This document shows positions 10,688-18,678 of a stretch of DNA of 39,569 nucleotides, in pieces. Numbering within the stretch: position 1 is the first letter of the stretch; each line of letters begins with the position of its first letter. Below the pieces are notes generated by a model. The model had not been told where the DNA came from. It saw only the letters and a list, made by a program, of their open reading frames with translations, and did not search any database. Position numbers and translations under genes: made by a program. This stretch comes from Burkholderiaceae bacterium (GTDB lineage Bacteria; Pseudomonadota; Gammaproteobacteria; Burkholderiales; Burkholderiaceae_E): assembly GCA_021166725.1 (NCBI GenBank), contig JAJPES010000083.1:1-39569 (forward strand), given 5' to 3'.

Positions 10688-10696
10688 ATCGTATCA
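10688..10696 (-). promoter_or_regulatory. Candidate extended -10 promoter of hmgA-fahA
   Basis: The minus strand reads TGATACGAT, an extended -10 (TGn plus TACGAT), 64 nt before the hmgA ATG, giving a leader of about 57 nt that includes the AGGAGG site. No good -35 is seen. The 145-bp gap between hmgA and purU holds no other gene. Confidence 0.35.
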
Positions 10697-10768
10697 GCCC
10701 GGCGAAACCCATCGGGCGCGTCGGCCAGGAGGCTGTCGATCCATGGACAGGGGTCGCGCAGCGGGCGG

Positions 10769-11620
10769 TCAGCGGAACACGACGGTCTTGGCGCCGTTGA
10801 GCAGAATGCGCCGCTCGGCGTGCCACTTGACCGCGCGCGCGAGCACCACGTTCTCGATGTCGCGGCCGATCGCGGTGAGCGTGTCCACCCCCATCGAGTG
10901 GTCCACGCGCTGGACGTCCTGCTCGATGATCGGTCCTTCGTCGAGCGCGCCGGTGACGTAGTGCGCGGTGGCGCCGATCAGCTTCACGCCGCGTTCGTGG
11001 GCCTGCCGATAAGGCCGCGCGCCCTTGAAGCTCGGCAGGAACGAGTGGTGGATGTTGATCGCGCGTCCTTCGAGGCGTCGGCATGCATCCTCGGACAGGA
11101 TCTGCATGTAGCGCGCGAGCACGACGAGTTCGATTTCCTCGGCTTCGACGATCTCCATCAGCCGCGCCTCGGCGCGTTCCTTCGTGGTCGCGGTCACCGG
11201 CAGGTGATGAAACGGAATGTCGTACGAGGCGGCGAGCCGGTAGAAATCGCGGTGGTTGGAGACCACCGCGCGAATGTCGATCGGCAGCAGGCCGGAGCGG
11301 TGCCGGAACAGCAGGTCGTTCAGGCAGTGGCCGAGCCGCGAAACGAGGATCAGCGTCGGCGACGGTCGCGCGGCATCGAAGAAGCGCCAGCGCATCGCGA
11401 ATCTCTCGCCGATCGACGCGAAGGACTGTGCGAGCGACTCGGCCGATTCGTTCGCGCCCGCCTCGAAATGCGTGCGCATGAAGAACAGGCCCGTGTCGCG
11501 GTCGTCGTATTGCGCGGCTTCGATGATATTGCCGCCGTGCTCGAGCAGGAAGCCGGAGACTGCGTGCACGATCCCCGGCCGGTCGGGGCACGAGAGCGTG
11601 AGAATGAATCCGTCGGGCAT
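10769..11620 (-). CDS. purU: Formyltetrahydrofolate deformylase
   Basis: Hydrolyses 10-formyl-THF to THF and formate, balancing one-carbon pools; cytoplasmic. The 283 residues consist of an N-terminal ACT regulatory domain ([20 protein letters not shown] to about residue 80) and a formyl-transferase domain (about 87-283) with the core motif [13 protein letters not shown] and the catalytic Asp in [22 protein letters not shown] plus formyl-transferase distinguishes PurU from PurN. A separate promoter is likely because 85 bp and a TATACT hexamer precede it. It is followed on the same strand, after 145 bp, by hmgA. Confidence 0.96.
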   Translation of the reverse strand: MPDGFILTLSCPDRPGIVHAVSGFLLEHGGNIIEAAQYDDRDTGLFFMRTHFEAGANESAESLAQSFASIGERFAMRWRFFDAARPSPTLILVSRLGHCLNDLLFRHRSGLLPIDIRAVVSNHRDFYRLAASYDIPFHHLPVTATTKERAEARLMEIVEAEEIELVVLARYMQILSEDACRRLEGRAINIHHSFLPSFKGARPYRQAHERGVKLIGATAHYVTGALDEGPIIEQDVQRVDHSMGVDTLTAIGRDIENVVLARAVKWHAERRILLNGAKTVVFR

Positions 11621-11664
11621 GCGCTGGGCCGCTTTGCAGCTTCGTTGGCGGGACGAGGCGGCAA

Positions 11665-11670
11665 AGTATA
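11665..11670 (-). promoter_or_regulatory. Candidate -10 element for purU
   Basis: Minus-strand TATACT, five of six matches to the consensus, lies 44 nt before the purU ATG, giving a leader of about 38 nt. The -35 is unclear, since the region upstream is a G+C-rich hairpin. Confidence 0.42.
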
Positions 11671-11680
11671 TCGGCGCGCG

Positions 11681-11696
11681 CCGCCGCGCACGGCGG
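11681..11696. terminator. G+C-rich hairpin between ubiT and purU
   Basis: CCGCCG and CGGCGG form a 6-bp perfect stem with a 4-nt loop, 10 bp after the ubiT stop. There is no T-run on either strand, so if it terminates the ubi transcript it is a weak or Rho-assisted site. Confidence 0.3.
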
Positions 11697-11705
11697 GAGA
11701 GCGCT

Positions 11706-12158
11706 TCAGCGCATCGCCGCGGGCAGCGTCAGCAGCGGGCCGATCGCGTCGAGCGTGTTCTTCAGCACGAGGCCGTATTCGGTGTCGCCTTCCATCACCA
11801 GCGCGCGCTCGAAGAACAGGCGGTCGGCGTCCTCCTCGCCGCGCAGCAGCCGCAGGTAGCTGGGCGCCTGCGCGGCGACACGCAGGGCGACCGCGCCGCG
11901 ATCGGGCGCCGCGCGAAAGCCGCGCGCACCCAGCGAGACGCGGCAGCGGATGCCCAGGTCGAGCACCTCGATCTCGACGACGCGGCCGGACAATTGCGCG
12001 ACGTCGTCGGCCGACAGGCGTGGCAGCAGCAGGCGGTCGAGCGCGAGCGCCAGCGCGATCGACGGCGGCGCGATCGGCAGGCGCTCGACCAGTCGGCGCA
12101 GCGGCGCCGGCACCGGCAGCCCGCTTTTGGGCGCCAGGACGGTCGTGTTCGGATTCAT
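11706..12158 (-). CDS. ubiT: UbiT, SCP2-domain accessory factor of O2-independent ubiquinone synthesis
   Basis: Lipid-binding SCP2-like protein of 150 residues that with UbiU and UbiV allows ubiquinone synthesis without oxygen. The SCP2 fold is seen in the region LSGRVVEIEVLDLGIRCRVS, then APSYLRLLRGEEDADRLFFERALVMEGDTEYGLVLKN split across about residues 100-140, the typical sterol-carrier pattern. The start ATG overlaps the ubiV stop (ATGA), so translation is coupled. It is last in nnrS-ubiU-ubiV-ubiT. In known systems UbiT binds quinone intermediates; here that is inferred from family and context. Confidence 0.88.
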   Translation of the reverse strand: MNPNTTVLAPKSGLPVPAPLRRLVERLPIAPPSIALALALDRLLLPRLSADDVAQLSGRVVEIEVLDLGIRCRVSLGARGFRAAPDRGAVALRVAAQAPSYLRLLRGEEDADRLFFERALVMEGDTEYGLVLKNTLDAIGPLLTLPAAMR

Positions 12159-13135
12159 GCGTCGATCCTCTGCAGTCCGGGGGCGTGGCGCGCGAAGCCG
12201 TCGACGAGTTCGCCCGGCAGCGGCAGCGCGCGCAGCGCCGCCAGGCCTTCGCGCGGGTCGAGGCCGCGGTTGTAGACCGCGTCGAAGCAGTCGATGACCT
12301 CGTCGAAGTGCGTCGAGCACGGCGAGAGCCGCAGGCGGCTCACGCCCGCCTGCCTTGCCGCCTCGCGCTGCGCGATCAGGCAGTGCAGCGCGGCCGATTG
12401 GGTCTGGATGCCGTTGAGCGCGAGGAACGCCTCGCCCTCGTCGGTGGCCAGCAGCATCCCGTCGGGATGCTCGATGCAGCGGAACGCGCATTCGTCCTTG
12501 CTCAGCCGATAGTGGCGCGCAGTGAAGCAGCGCGCCGAGAAGGCGAGCGGCAGGCGCCCGAAGGCGAAGACTTCTGTCTCGATGGGCTCGGTGCCGTCGG
12601 GACCGCCGTTCACCCGCGCATCCGGCGGGTCGATGCGCGCGATCGCCTCGAGGTCGAGTTCGACCGGCGCGACCCAGCGCACCGCGCCGAGCGCCGCGTA
12701 TTCCTCGAGTGCGGGACGGCTGTAGACGTTCACGTGCGGACCGAGCACGAAACGGCGACCGGCCAGCGTGCGCAGCGCCGATGCGTCGCCGGCTTCGACG
12801 AGAAACTCGTGCTGCCCGGCGATCGTGCGCGTCTCGCGCAAGTCCGCCTCCGATTCGAGCAGCGCCTGGCTGGCGAGCACGACCTCCTTGCCGCACGCGG
12901 CGAGATCGCGCGCGAGCGCGAGCCAGTCGGCGAGCTTCAACTCGTGGCGGCGCGAGCAGACGACCTCGCCCAGCGTGATCGTGTCGGCCGCCGAGTCGGC
13001 CATGCGGGCGTAGAACTCGACGACGGCGGTGCGCGGCCAGTAGTAGAGCAACGGCCCCACGCCGATGCGCGTTCGCTGCCGTGTCGCCTGCTTCGTTGCG
13101 GTTGCGTCCACCTTTGGCTCCCGCTTCAGCGCCAT
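12155..13135 (-). CDS. ubiV: UbiV, U32-type [4Fe-4S] subunit of anaerobic ubiquinone hydroxylation
   Basis: Partner of UbiU in the oxygen-independent hydroxylation of the ubiquinone ring. The protein is 326 residues from ATG 13135, which overlaps the 3' end of ubiU by 10 bp. The four cluster cysteines known in E. coli UbiV are conserved: C60 in GEVVCSRRHE, C203 in SARCFTAR, C216 and C220 in KDECAFRC. The end (VFLALNGIQTQS-like block, then RLRLSPCS) fits the family. The open frame continues upstream into ubiU but that part has no similarity, so the internal ATG (MALKREPKVD) is the best start. The first ~20 residues are polar and look like a lineage-specific extension. Confidence 0.93.
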   Translation of the reverse strand: MALKREPKVDATATKQATRQRTRIGVGPLLYYWPRTAVVEFYARMADSAADTITLGEVVCSRRHELKLADWLALARDLAACGKEVVLASQALLESEADLRETRTIAGQHEFLVEAGDASALRTLAGRRFVLGPHVNVYSRPALEEYAALGAVRWVAPVELDLEAIARIDPPDARVNGGPDGTEPIETEVFAFGRLPLAFSARCFTARHYRLSKDECAFRCIEHPDGMLLATDEGEAFLALNGIQTQSAALHCLIAQREAARQAGVSRLRLSPCSTHFDEVIDCFDAVYNRGLDPREGLAALRALPLPGELVDGFARHAPGLQRIDA

Positions 13136-14151
13136 GGCCGGTCGTAGGCGCCCAGCGTGTGCTGCTGGCCCTCGGACCAGCGGCCGAGCGCTGCTATCCA
13201 TTGCGGCTGCACGCCGTAGCGCTCGCGCTTCGCCGCGCATTCGTCGATCGCCGATCGCCACACGCGCGTGACCTGCTCGACGTAGGCCGGGCTGCGCTGG
13301 CGGCCCTCGATCTTGATCGCTGCGATGCCGATGTCGAACAATTGCGGCAGGATCGCCAGCGTGTTCAGGCTGGTCGGCTCCTCGAGTGCGTAGTCACGGG
13401 TGCCCTCGACGTCGAAGCGGCCCTTGCACAGCGTGGGATAGCCGCGCGGCTCATCGGGCGCGTAGCGGTCGATCAGCACGCCGTTCAGTCGCGCCTGCAC
13501 GCCTTCGCGCGTGTCCTCCCAACGCACCGCCGACGGCGGCGAACACACGCCGGCGGTGTTCGGCGACTGGCCGGTGGCATACGACGACAACGCGCAGCGG
13601 CCCTCGACCATCACGCACAGGCTGCCGAAGCCGAAGACTTCGATTTCGGCGCTCGTGTGCCGCGCCAGGTGCGCGACCTGCGACAGCGTGAGCACGCGCG
13701 GCAGCACTGCGCGGCGGATGCCGTAGCGTTCGCGATAGAACTCGATCGCTTCGTAGGTGGTGGCCGACGCCTGCACCGACAGGTGCAGGCGAAGTTGCGG
13801 ATGCGTGCGGTGCGCGTAGCCGAGCACCGCAATGTCGGCGCAGATGAGCGCGTCGGCGCCCAGTTCGGCTGCCGTGTCGACGGCGCGCCACCAGCGCGAC
13901 GGCTCGCGCGCATCGGCGTAGGTGTTCAGCGCCATCAGCACCGAGCGGCCGCGCGCGTGCGCGTAGTCGATGCCGCTGCGCATCTGCGCGAGATCGAAGT
14001 TCAGCCCGGCGAAGTTGCGCGCGTTGGTGGCGTCTTTCAGGCCCATGTAGACGGCGTCGGCGCCGGCGTCGACGGCGAGCGTGAGCGCGCGCAGCGAACC
14101 GGCGGGACAGACGAGCTCGGGCTTGCGCGCCGCTTCTGCGGAGGCGGTCAT
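13126..14151 (-). CDS. ubiU: UbiU, U32-type [4Fe-4S] subunit of anaerobic ubiquinone hydroxylation
   Basis: U32 peptidase-fold protein of 341 residues that forms the UbiU-UbiV heterodimer and uses prephenate as hydroxyl donor in the characterised system. It starts with ELVCPAGSLRALTLAVDAGADAVYMGL, contains the U32 block GFGSLCVMVEGRC, and keeps all four cluster cysteines at C179, C186, C203 and C242; these spacings (7, 17, 39) equal those I recall for E. coli UbiU (169, 176, 193, 232). The ATG at 14151 has an AAGGAG site 10 nt upstream that lies in a small inverted repeat. It follows nnrS by 31 bp on the same strand and overlaps ubiV. Confidence 0.95.
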   Translation of the reverse strand: MTASAEAARKPELVCPAGSLRALTLAVDAGADAVYMGLKDATNARNFAGLNFDLAQMRSGIDYAHARGRSVLMALNTYADAREPSRWWRAVDTAAELGADALICADIAVLGYAHRTHPQLRLHLSVQASATTYEAIEFYRERYGIRRAVLPRVLTLSQVAHLARHTSAEIEVFGFGSLCVMVEGRCALSSYATGQSPNTAGVCSPPSAVRWEDTREGVQARLNGVLIDRYAPDEPRGYPTLCKGRFDVEGTRDYALEEPTSLNTLAILPQLFDIGIAAIKIEGRQRSPAYVEQVTRVWRSAIDECAAKRERYGVQPQWIAALGRWSEGQQHTLGAYDRPWR

Positions 14152-14153
14152 CG

Positions 14154-14167
14154 AAGGAGGTCTCCTT
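14154..14167 (-). promoter_or_regulatory. Inverted repeat containing the ubiU ribosome binding site
   Basis: The minus strand reads AAGGAGACCTCCTT, so the Shine-Dalgarno AAGGAG can pair with the adjacent CTCCTT (5-bp stem, 4-nt loop). The hairpin is small and may slightly limit initiation unless nnrS is being translated. Coupling to nnrS is an inference. Confidence 0.3.
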
Positions 14168-14182
14168 GCAGGGGAAGCGCGT

Positions 14183-15508
14183 TCAGCGGGCGCGGGATTC
14201 GGTGCGCGGGCGACCGTACCAGCCGGCGTAGCGCAGCGACCAGACGAGCATCGTCGTGGTCCAGACGAGCGTGGCGGCCACCAGCGGCGCCGACCGCAGG
14301 GGCAGTGCAGCCGCCGCCAGGCGCAGGACTACGGCCGCCTGCAGCGCGAGGTACAGCCACCAGACGATGTGCTCGGACGACAGCAGCCGGCCGGCCTGTC
14401 CGCAGGTGACGCGACTGACCATCGCCAGCATCGTCGATGCGAAAAAGCCCATCGCGAGAGCATGCAACGCAGCGAGCCGCAGGCCGCCGGCCGGTTGCCC
14501 CGAGGCGAGCGCGAGCGCGTCGGCAGCCTGCAGCGCGAAAGCGACGGCCAGCCAGGCGAGGGCGCCGAACAGCATCGCGAGCAGGCGGACGCGCAGGTTC
14601 TGCCGCGCCCGCCAGCGCAGCGCGATCCAGGCGACGAGCGCCGCTGCCGCCGCATCGGCGACGAAGGCGATCGCGTGCGCCGCGCGCGCGATCGACGCGT
14701 CGCCGGACACTGCCTGCATGATCGGCTGCAGCAGGAATACGCCGACCAGCAGCGCCAGCGGTGCGTTGCCGTAGCGCTGCTCCAGCGTCTGCGACGCGAC
14801 GTGGACGAAGGGCACCATCCGGTGCAAGGCCGCGACGAACACCGGTGCGAGAAAGCCGTGCAGCAGCACCGACTCGGCGAGCGCGAGCCGCGCGGGTTCG
14901 GCGAACGCGATCGCCCAGGTTCCGATCCAGAACGCGAGCGCGCCGATCGCGCAGGCGCCCGCGATGACGAGCATGTGCAGCCGGTCGGGTGCGCGCGACG
15001 CGGCGATCATCTGCAGGATCCGCACGACGAACGCACTCCACGACAGCGCGACGATCGCCAATCCGCCGGCCGCCACGCGCGCATCGAGCTGCGCGCCGGT
15101 CGCGAAGATCGACCAGCCGGCGACCCACGCGCTCGCCATCGGCAGCAGCGACGCCGCGCTCACCGGCGCCGCCTGCAACCAGCGCGGAGCGACCGTGCAC
15201 AGGAAGCCGGCGAAGAACATCGGCATGAAGGCGCCGCCCATCAGCAGCGCGTGTGCGGCGCCCGGGGGGACGACGAAGGGAGGCGGCGCGCCGCCCAGTG
15301 CGCGCAGCAGGAGAATGCTCGTCCACCACAGCGACGCTGCAGCCAGCAGCGCCATGCCGGTGAAGAAGGCCAACCGGTGCGGCGCGCTGAGCAGCGTCTC
15401 GAAACGCCAGCGCTCGGCGCCGGAGCCGGTGCGATCGCCGCTGCGATCGACGGAGGGGCGGGAACATCGATCGGCCGGTACGCGGGGCACGGGACTCGTC
15501 GGGATCAA
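14183..15508 (-). CDS. nnrS: NnrS family polytopic membrane protein (NO stress/denitrification)
   Basis: Integral inner-membrane haem/copper protein family linked to tolerance of nitric oxide and to denitrification. The 441 residues contain about twelve hydrophobic helices, with conserved His-containing blocks: SAPHRLAFFTGMALL, GAAHALLMGGAFMPMFFAGFL, HGFLAPVFVAALHRMVPF, LHALAMGFFASTMLAMVSRVTCG and EHIVWWLYLALQ. No ATG precedes the first conserved helix; the start is TTG at 15508 or GTG at 15490, neither with a good Shine-Dalgarno. TACACT-like TACAGT lies 6 nt before the TTG. The gene is 31 bp upstream of ubiU, so NO tolerance and anaerobic quinone synthesis are probably co-expressed. I looked for FNR- or NsrR-type boxes upstream and saw none. 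Confidence 0.9.
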   Translation of the reverse strand: MIPTSPVPRVPADRCSRPSVDRSGDRTGSGAERWRFETLLSAPHRLAFFTGMALLAAASLWWTSILLLRALGGAPPPFVVPPGAAHALLMGGAFMPMFFAGFLCTVAPRWLQAAPVSAASLLPMASAWVAGWSIFATGAQLDARVAAGGLAIVALSWSAFVVRILQMIAASRAPDRLHMLVIAGACAIGALAFWIGTWAIAFAEPARLALAESVLLHGFLAPVFVAALHRMVPFVHVASQTLEQRYGNAPLALLVGVFLLQPIMQAVSGDASIARAAHAIAFVADAAAAALVAWIALRWRARQNLRVRLLAMLFGALAWLAVAFALQAADALALASGQPAGGLRLAALHALAMGFFASTMLAMVSRVTCGQAGRLLSSEHIVWWLYLALQAAVVLRLAAAALPLRSAPLVAATLVWTTTMLVWSLRYAGWYGRPRTESRAR

Positions 15509-15553
15509 CCCGTCACTGTAGGGCGGGGCTCGCGCCGGTTTCCTTGCGCGACA

Positions 15554-16357
15554 TCAAGAGGAACGCGACCGGCCGCCGGCCGCCGCCGGCAGCAGCTCGA
15601 TCATCCGCTCGATGAGTCGGGCGATCCGGTGCTGCGATTCGAGCGCGAAGCGGGCGCCGCTCGGACCCTGCGGCTCGACGCGTATGGTCAGCCACGAGGC
15701 CGGAGCGTCGGCGAACACGATTTCGTCGGTGACGTCGTCGCCGACGAAGGCGACCTGCGAGACGCCGAGCTCGTCGGCGAGGTCGTGCAGCGCCTCGAGC
15801 TTCGTTCGCGCGGTCGGCGGCAGCACGTTGACGACGAACTTGCCGCCGATCGTCTTCGCCGTCGGATCGAGCGCGGCGATCATCGCGTACAGGTCGCGCT
15901 CGGCGGCCGCGGGGTCGGCGGCGCGCCGGAAGTGCACGCTGAGCGTGGCCTGCTTGTCTTCGATCTCCACGCCGCCGCCGGTGCCGAAGCGCCGGTCGAT
16001 CGCCTGCTGCAGCCGCGCGCGCAAACCGGCCATCATCGCCTGCGCCTGCTGCGCGGTCACGCTGTTGCCGAGCAGCCTGTCGTTGCCGTGGTTGCCGATC
16101 AGGCGGATCGACGCGATGCCGGCGCGCTCGCGCAGATCGGCGATGCCGCGGCCCGAAACGATCGCCACGTGCGTCCGTCCGGCGAGCGCGCGCAGCGGCC
16201 CGTCGACTTCCGGCTGCAGCCGTGCCAGCGGCGGCAGCTCGACGATCGGCGCGAGCGTCCCGTCGAAGTCGAAGGCGACCAGCGCCGGCACCGCCAGCAG
16301 CGCGCGCAGCGCCGCGTCGCCGTCGCCGCCGAGGATCGGCGCGAGCGCTGCACTCAT
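15554..16357 (-). CDS. otsB: Trehalose-6-phosphate phosphatase
   Basis: HAD-superfamily phosphatase of 267 residues that converts trehalose-6-phosphate to trehalose. HAD motif I is FDFDGTLAPI (nucleophile Asp, about residues 29-38), followed by SGRGIADLRE, LIGNHG, and motif III/IV FVGDDVTDEIVF. The start ATG overlaps the otsA stop (ATGA), so the enzyme is translationally coupled to the synthase that makes its substrate. Downstream, 45 bp separates it from nnrS on the same strand; a shared transcript is possible but not evident. Confidence 0.95.
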   Translation of the reverse strand: MSAALAPILGGDGDAALRALLAVPALVAFDFDGTLAPIVELPPLARLQPEVDGPLRALAGRTHVAIVSGRGIADLRERAGIASIRLIGNHGNDRLLGNSVTAQQAQAMMAGLRARLQQAIDRRFGTGGGVEIEDKQATLSVHFRRAADPAAAERDLYAMIAALDPTAKTIGGKFVVNVLPPTARTKLEALHDLADELGVSQVAFVGDDVTDEIVFADAPASWLTIRVEPQGPSGARFALESQHRIARLIERMIELLPAAAGGRSRSS

Positions 16358-18579
16358 GCCGAGAGCTCCTGCACGTCCTCGCCCAGGCGCGCGCGCAGCC
16401 GCGCGCGACGGCGCAGCCGCCCGGCATCGAGCAGCATGCGACCGGCCCAGCGGAAGACGTTGAACTCGCGCACCAGCTGCCGCATGCTGCGCATGCGCGC
16501 CTGCTGCTCGCTCTCGGGCATCGTCAGCGCACTGTGCAGCGCTTCGGCCACCTGGTCGATGTGATACGGATTGACGATCAGCGCTTCGTGCAACTCGCGC
16601 GCGGCGCCGGCGAACTGGCTGAGCACGAGCACGCCGCGCTCGTCGTCGCGCGAGCCGATGAACTCCTTGGCGACCAGGTTCATGCCGTCGTGCAGGCTGG
16701 TGACCACGCACACATCGCAGGCGCGATAGTGCTGGAACACCGACGCGCTGTCGTGGTGCTCGATGAGCAGCCGCACCGGCTCGGGCCCGCTCGAGTCGAA
16801 GCGCGCGTTGATCTCCGCGGCGATCTCGCGCACCTGCGCTTCGAAGCGCTGGTATTCCTCCAGCGACGAGCGCGAGGGAGCGGCGATCTGGATCAGCGTG
16901 AAGCGGCCGATCCATTCCGGATGCAGTTCGAGCAGGCGCTCGACCGCGCGCATCCGTTCGATGATCCCTTTCGTGTAGTCGAGGCGGTCTACGCCGACCG
17001 CGAGCCGATGCGTCGCGGGCAATCCGGCCTGCTCGAACACTTCGGTGCGCGCGGCCTCCACCGTGCCCGCGGGCGGTGCCTCCGGCCAGGCGATCGAGAT
17101 CGGATAGGCCTCCACGCGCGTGGGCCTTCCGCCGACCGTGACGGTGGACGATTCGTACTCGATGCGCGCTTCGACGAAGCGGTCGACGGTCTCGAGGAAA
17201 TTCTTGCAGTGGTAGCGGGTGTGGAAGCCGAGGATGTCGCTGCCGAACAGTCCTTCGAGCAGTTCGCGCTTCCAGGGGCAGATGCCGAACGATTCGGGAT
17301 TCGGCCACGGAATGTGCCAGAACATGATGATCGTGGCTCGCGGCAGCTGCTCGCGTACGTAGCGCGGCACCAGCGCCAGATGATAGTCCTGCACGAGCAC
17401 GACCGGGTCCTCGGTCTTCGCCTCGTGGATCACGGCGTCGGCGAAGCGCCGGTTCACCTGCTGGTAGTACTCCCAGTCGGAGCTGCGGAACACGGGCCGT
17501 ACGTGCGCGATGTGGCACAGCGGCCAGATTCCCTCGTTGGCGAAGCCGTAGTAGTAGCCTTCTTCCTCCTCCTGGGTGAGCCAGACGCGGCGCAGCGTGT
17601 ACGACGGATCGCTGGTAGGCACGCCGACGTGGTCGCGTGCGTCGACCGTCTCGCGATCGGCAGAGCCGCTGCCGTGCGCGATCCACGTGCCCGAGCACGC
17701 GCGCATCACGGGCTCGACCGCCGTGACCAGTCCGCTGGCGGGCCGGCGCACGACGGGGCCGTTGGGCCCGGCTTCGTGGATGTACGGCTCGCGGTTCGAG
17801 ACGACGATGATCTCGTCGCCGGAGAGCTGCTCGCGCAGCAGCTTGCGCAGCGTATGCGGCGTCCAGTGCAGCGTCATGTCGTCGTGCAGGCGCTGTTCGC
17901 TCTCGATGTCGCGCAGCATCTCGCGCAGGTCGCCGACCAGCGGGGCGAGCTCGGGCGATGCAGGCGCTGCCGGCGAGCGCAGCGTCTCGTCGCGCAGCAT
18001 CTCGCGCACGCTCGCCACCCAGCCGCGCAGGCTCATCTGCGCGACGAGCACCGTGATGCCGGCAATGACGAGTCCGGCCATCACGAACAGCCCGATCACC
18101 CAGAAGCGCGTGTCGGCGCTGCGTCGCTGCATGAAGCTCATGTCGTGGACGATCAGGAGCCGGCCGAGTTCCTCGCCTTCGCGCACGACGGGCCGAACGG
18201 TGACGTGCAGCGCTTCGTCGGACAGCATGCGCGCTGCGCGCGGGTCGGCAACCCGCTTGCAGCCCAGCACGGCCGGCCATGGCTCGGTGTGCACCACGAG
18301 CTTTCCGTCGGGCAGGCACAGGCCCAGCGCGTACAGCCGTTCGTCGCTGATCGTGCGCTCGAAGCGCTGCTCGATCGCCGGATAGTTGCCGGCCATCAGC
18401 GGCGTCGTGATGGCGTCGTCGATCGAATTGCCGACCAGTTGGGCGCGGATCTCGACGTCGCGCACGAACCACCGCGTCGTCAGCGAATCGATCCAGGGAA
18501 CGACGAGGAGTGCCATCAGGAACAGCGCGATGGCCAGCGGCACTACGAAGCGCAGCGACAATCTCAGCGTGCGGAACAT
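16354..18579 (-). CDS. otsA: Membrane-anchored trehalose-6-phosphate synthase with N-terminal sensor-like region
   Basis: Makes trehalose-6-phosphate from UDP-glucose and glucose-6-phosphate. The GT20 domain occupies residues 256-741 and is complete: [55 protein letters not shown] (the Arg and Lys that bind the donor) and [11 protein letters not shown]. Unusually, 250 residues precede it: TM1 (about 11-29), a ~130-residue probably periplasmic segment with two Cys (C88, C107), TM2 (about 159-181), then a HAMP-like pair of amphipathic helices (about 183-232). Classical OtsA is ~470 aa and soluble. ATG 18579 is the likely start, without Shine-Dalgarno but 10 nt after a TATATT. The gene is divergent from glk and overlaps otsB. 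Enzyme activity is near certain; sensing is inferred. Confidence 0.93.
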   Translation of the reverse strand: MFRTLRLSLRFVVPLAIALFLMALLVVPWIDSLTTRWFVRDVEIRAQLVGNSIDDAITTPLMAGNYPAIEQRFERTISDERLYALGLCLPDGKLVVHTEPWPAVLGCKRVADPRAARMLSDEALHVTVRPVVREGEELGRLLIVHDMSFMQRRSADTRFWVIGLFVMAGLVIAGITVLVAQMSLRGWVASVREMLRDETLRSPAAPASPELAPLVGDLREMLRDIESEQRLHDDMTLHWTPHTLRKLLREQLSGDEIIVVSNREPYIHEAGPNGPVVRRPASGLVTAVEPVMRACSGTWIAHGSGSADRETVDARDHVGVPTSDPSYTLRRVWLTQEEEEGYYYGFANEGIWPLCHIAHVRPVFRSSDWEYYQQVNRRFADAVIHEAKTEDPVVLVQDYHLALVPRYVREQLPRATIIMFWHIPWPNPESFGICPWKRELLEGLFGSDILGFHTRYHCKNFLETVDRFVEARIEYESSTVTVGGRPTRVEAYPISIAWPEAPPAGTVEAARTEVFEQAGLPATHRLAVGVDRLDYTKGIIERMRAVERLLELHPEWIGRFTLIQIAAPSRSSLEEYQRFEAQVREIAAEINARFDSSGPEPVRLLIEHHDSASVFQHYRACDVCVVTSLHDGMNLVAKEFIGSRDDERGVLVLSQFAGAARELHEALIVNPYHIDQVAEALHSALTMPESEQQARMRSMRQLVREFNVFRWAGRMLLDAGRLRRRARLRARLGEDVQELSA

Positions 18580-18589
18580 ATGCCGCACG

Positions 18590-18595
18590 AATATA
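18590..18595 (-). promoter_or_regulatory. -10-like element of otsA-otsB
   Basis: Minus-strand TATATT, five of six consensus bases, ends 10 nt before the otsA ATG. The leader would be about 4 nt and no Shine-Dalgarno exists, so the mRNA may be near-leaderless. It shares a 99-bp divergent region with the glk promoter. Confidence 0.42.
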
Positions 18596-18666
18596 CGCCA
18601 GGGTCGAATGGCCCCGAAACCCGCTGTTCGCGCGGCCTTCAGGGCTGCGCGCCCGGCCTTCGGACG

Positions 18667-18672
18667 TATAGT
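18667..18672 (+). promoter_or_regulatory. -10-like element of glk
   Basis: TATAGT, five of six consensus bases, ends 6 nt before the glk ATG. The standard spacing puts the transcription start on the A of the ATG, which predicts a leaderless mRNA. The -35 position (GCTGCG) is poor. Confidence 0.42.
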
Positions 18673-18678
18673 CGGACC

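Noticed and set aside
10565..13147. 860-codon plus-strand open frame over purU, ubiT and ubiV
   Set aside because: A composite shadow of three conserved minus-strand genes, no domain visible.
15480..15553. Possible FNR- or NsrR-type box upstream of nnrS (TTGATC)
   Set aside because: Only a half-site; no second half at the required spacing.
14081..16564. 827-codon plus-strand open frame over nnrS and otsB
   Set aside because: Arg/Gln/Ala-biased translation opposite clear genes.
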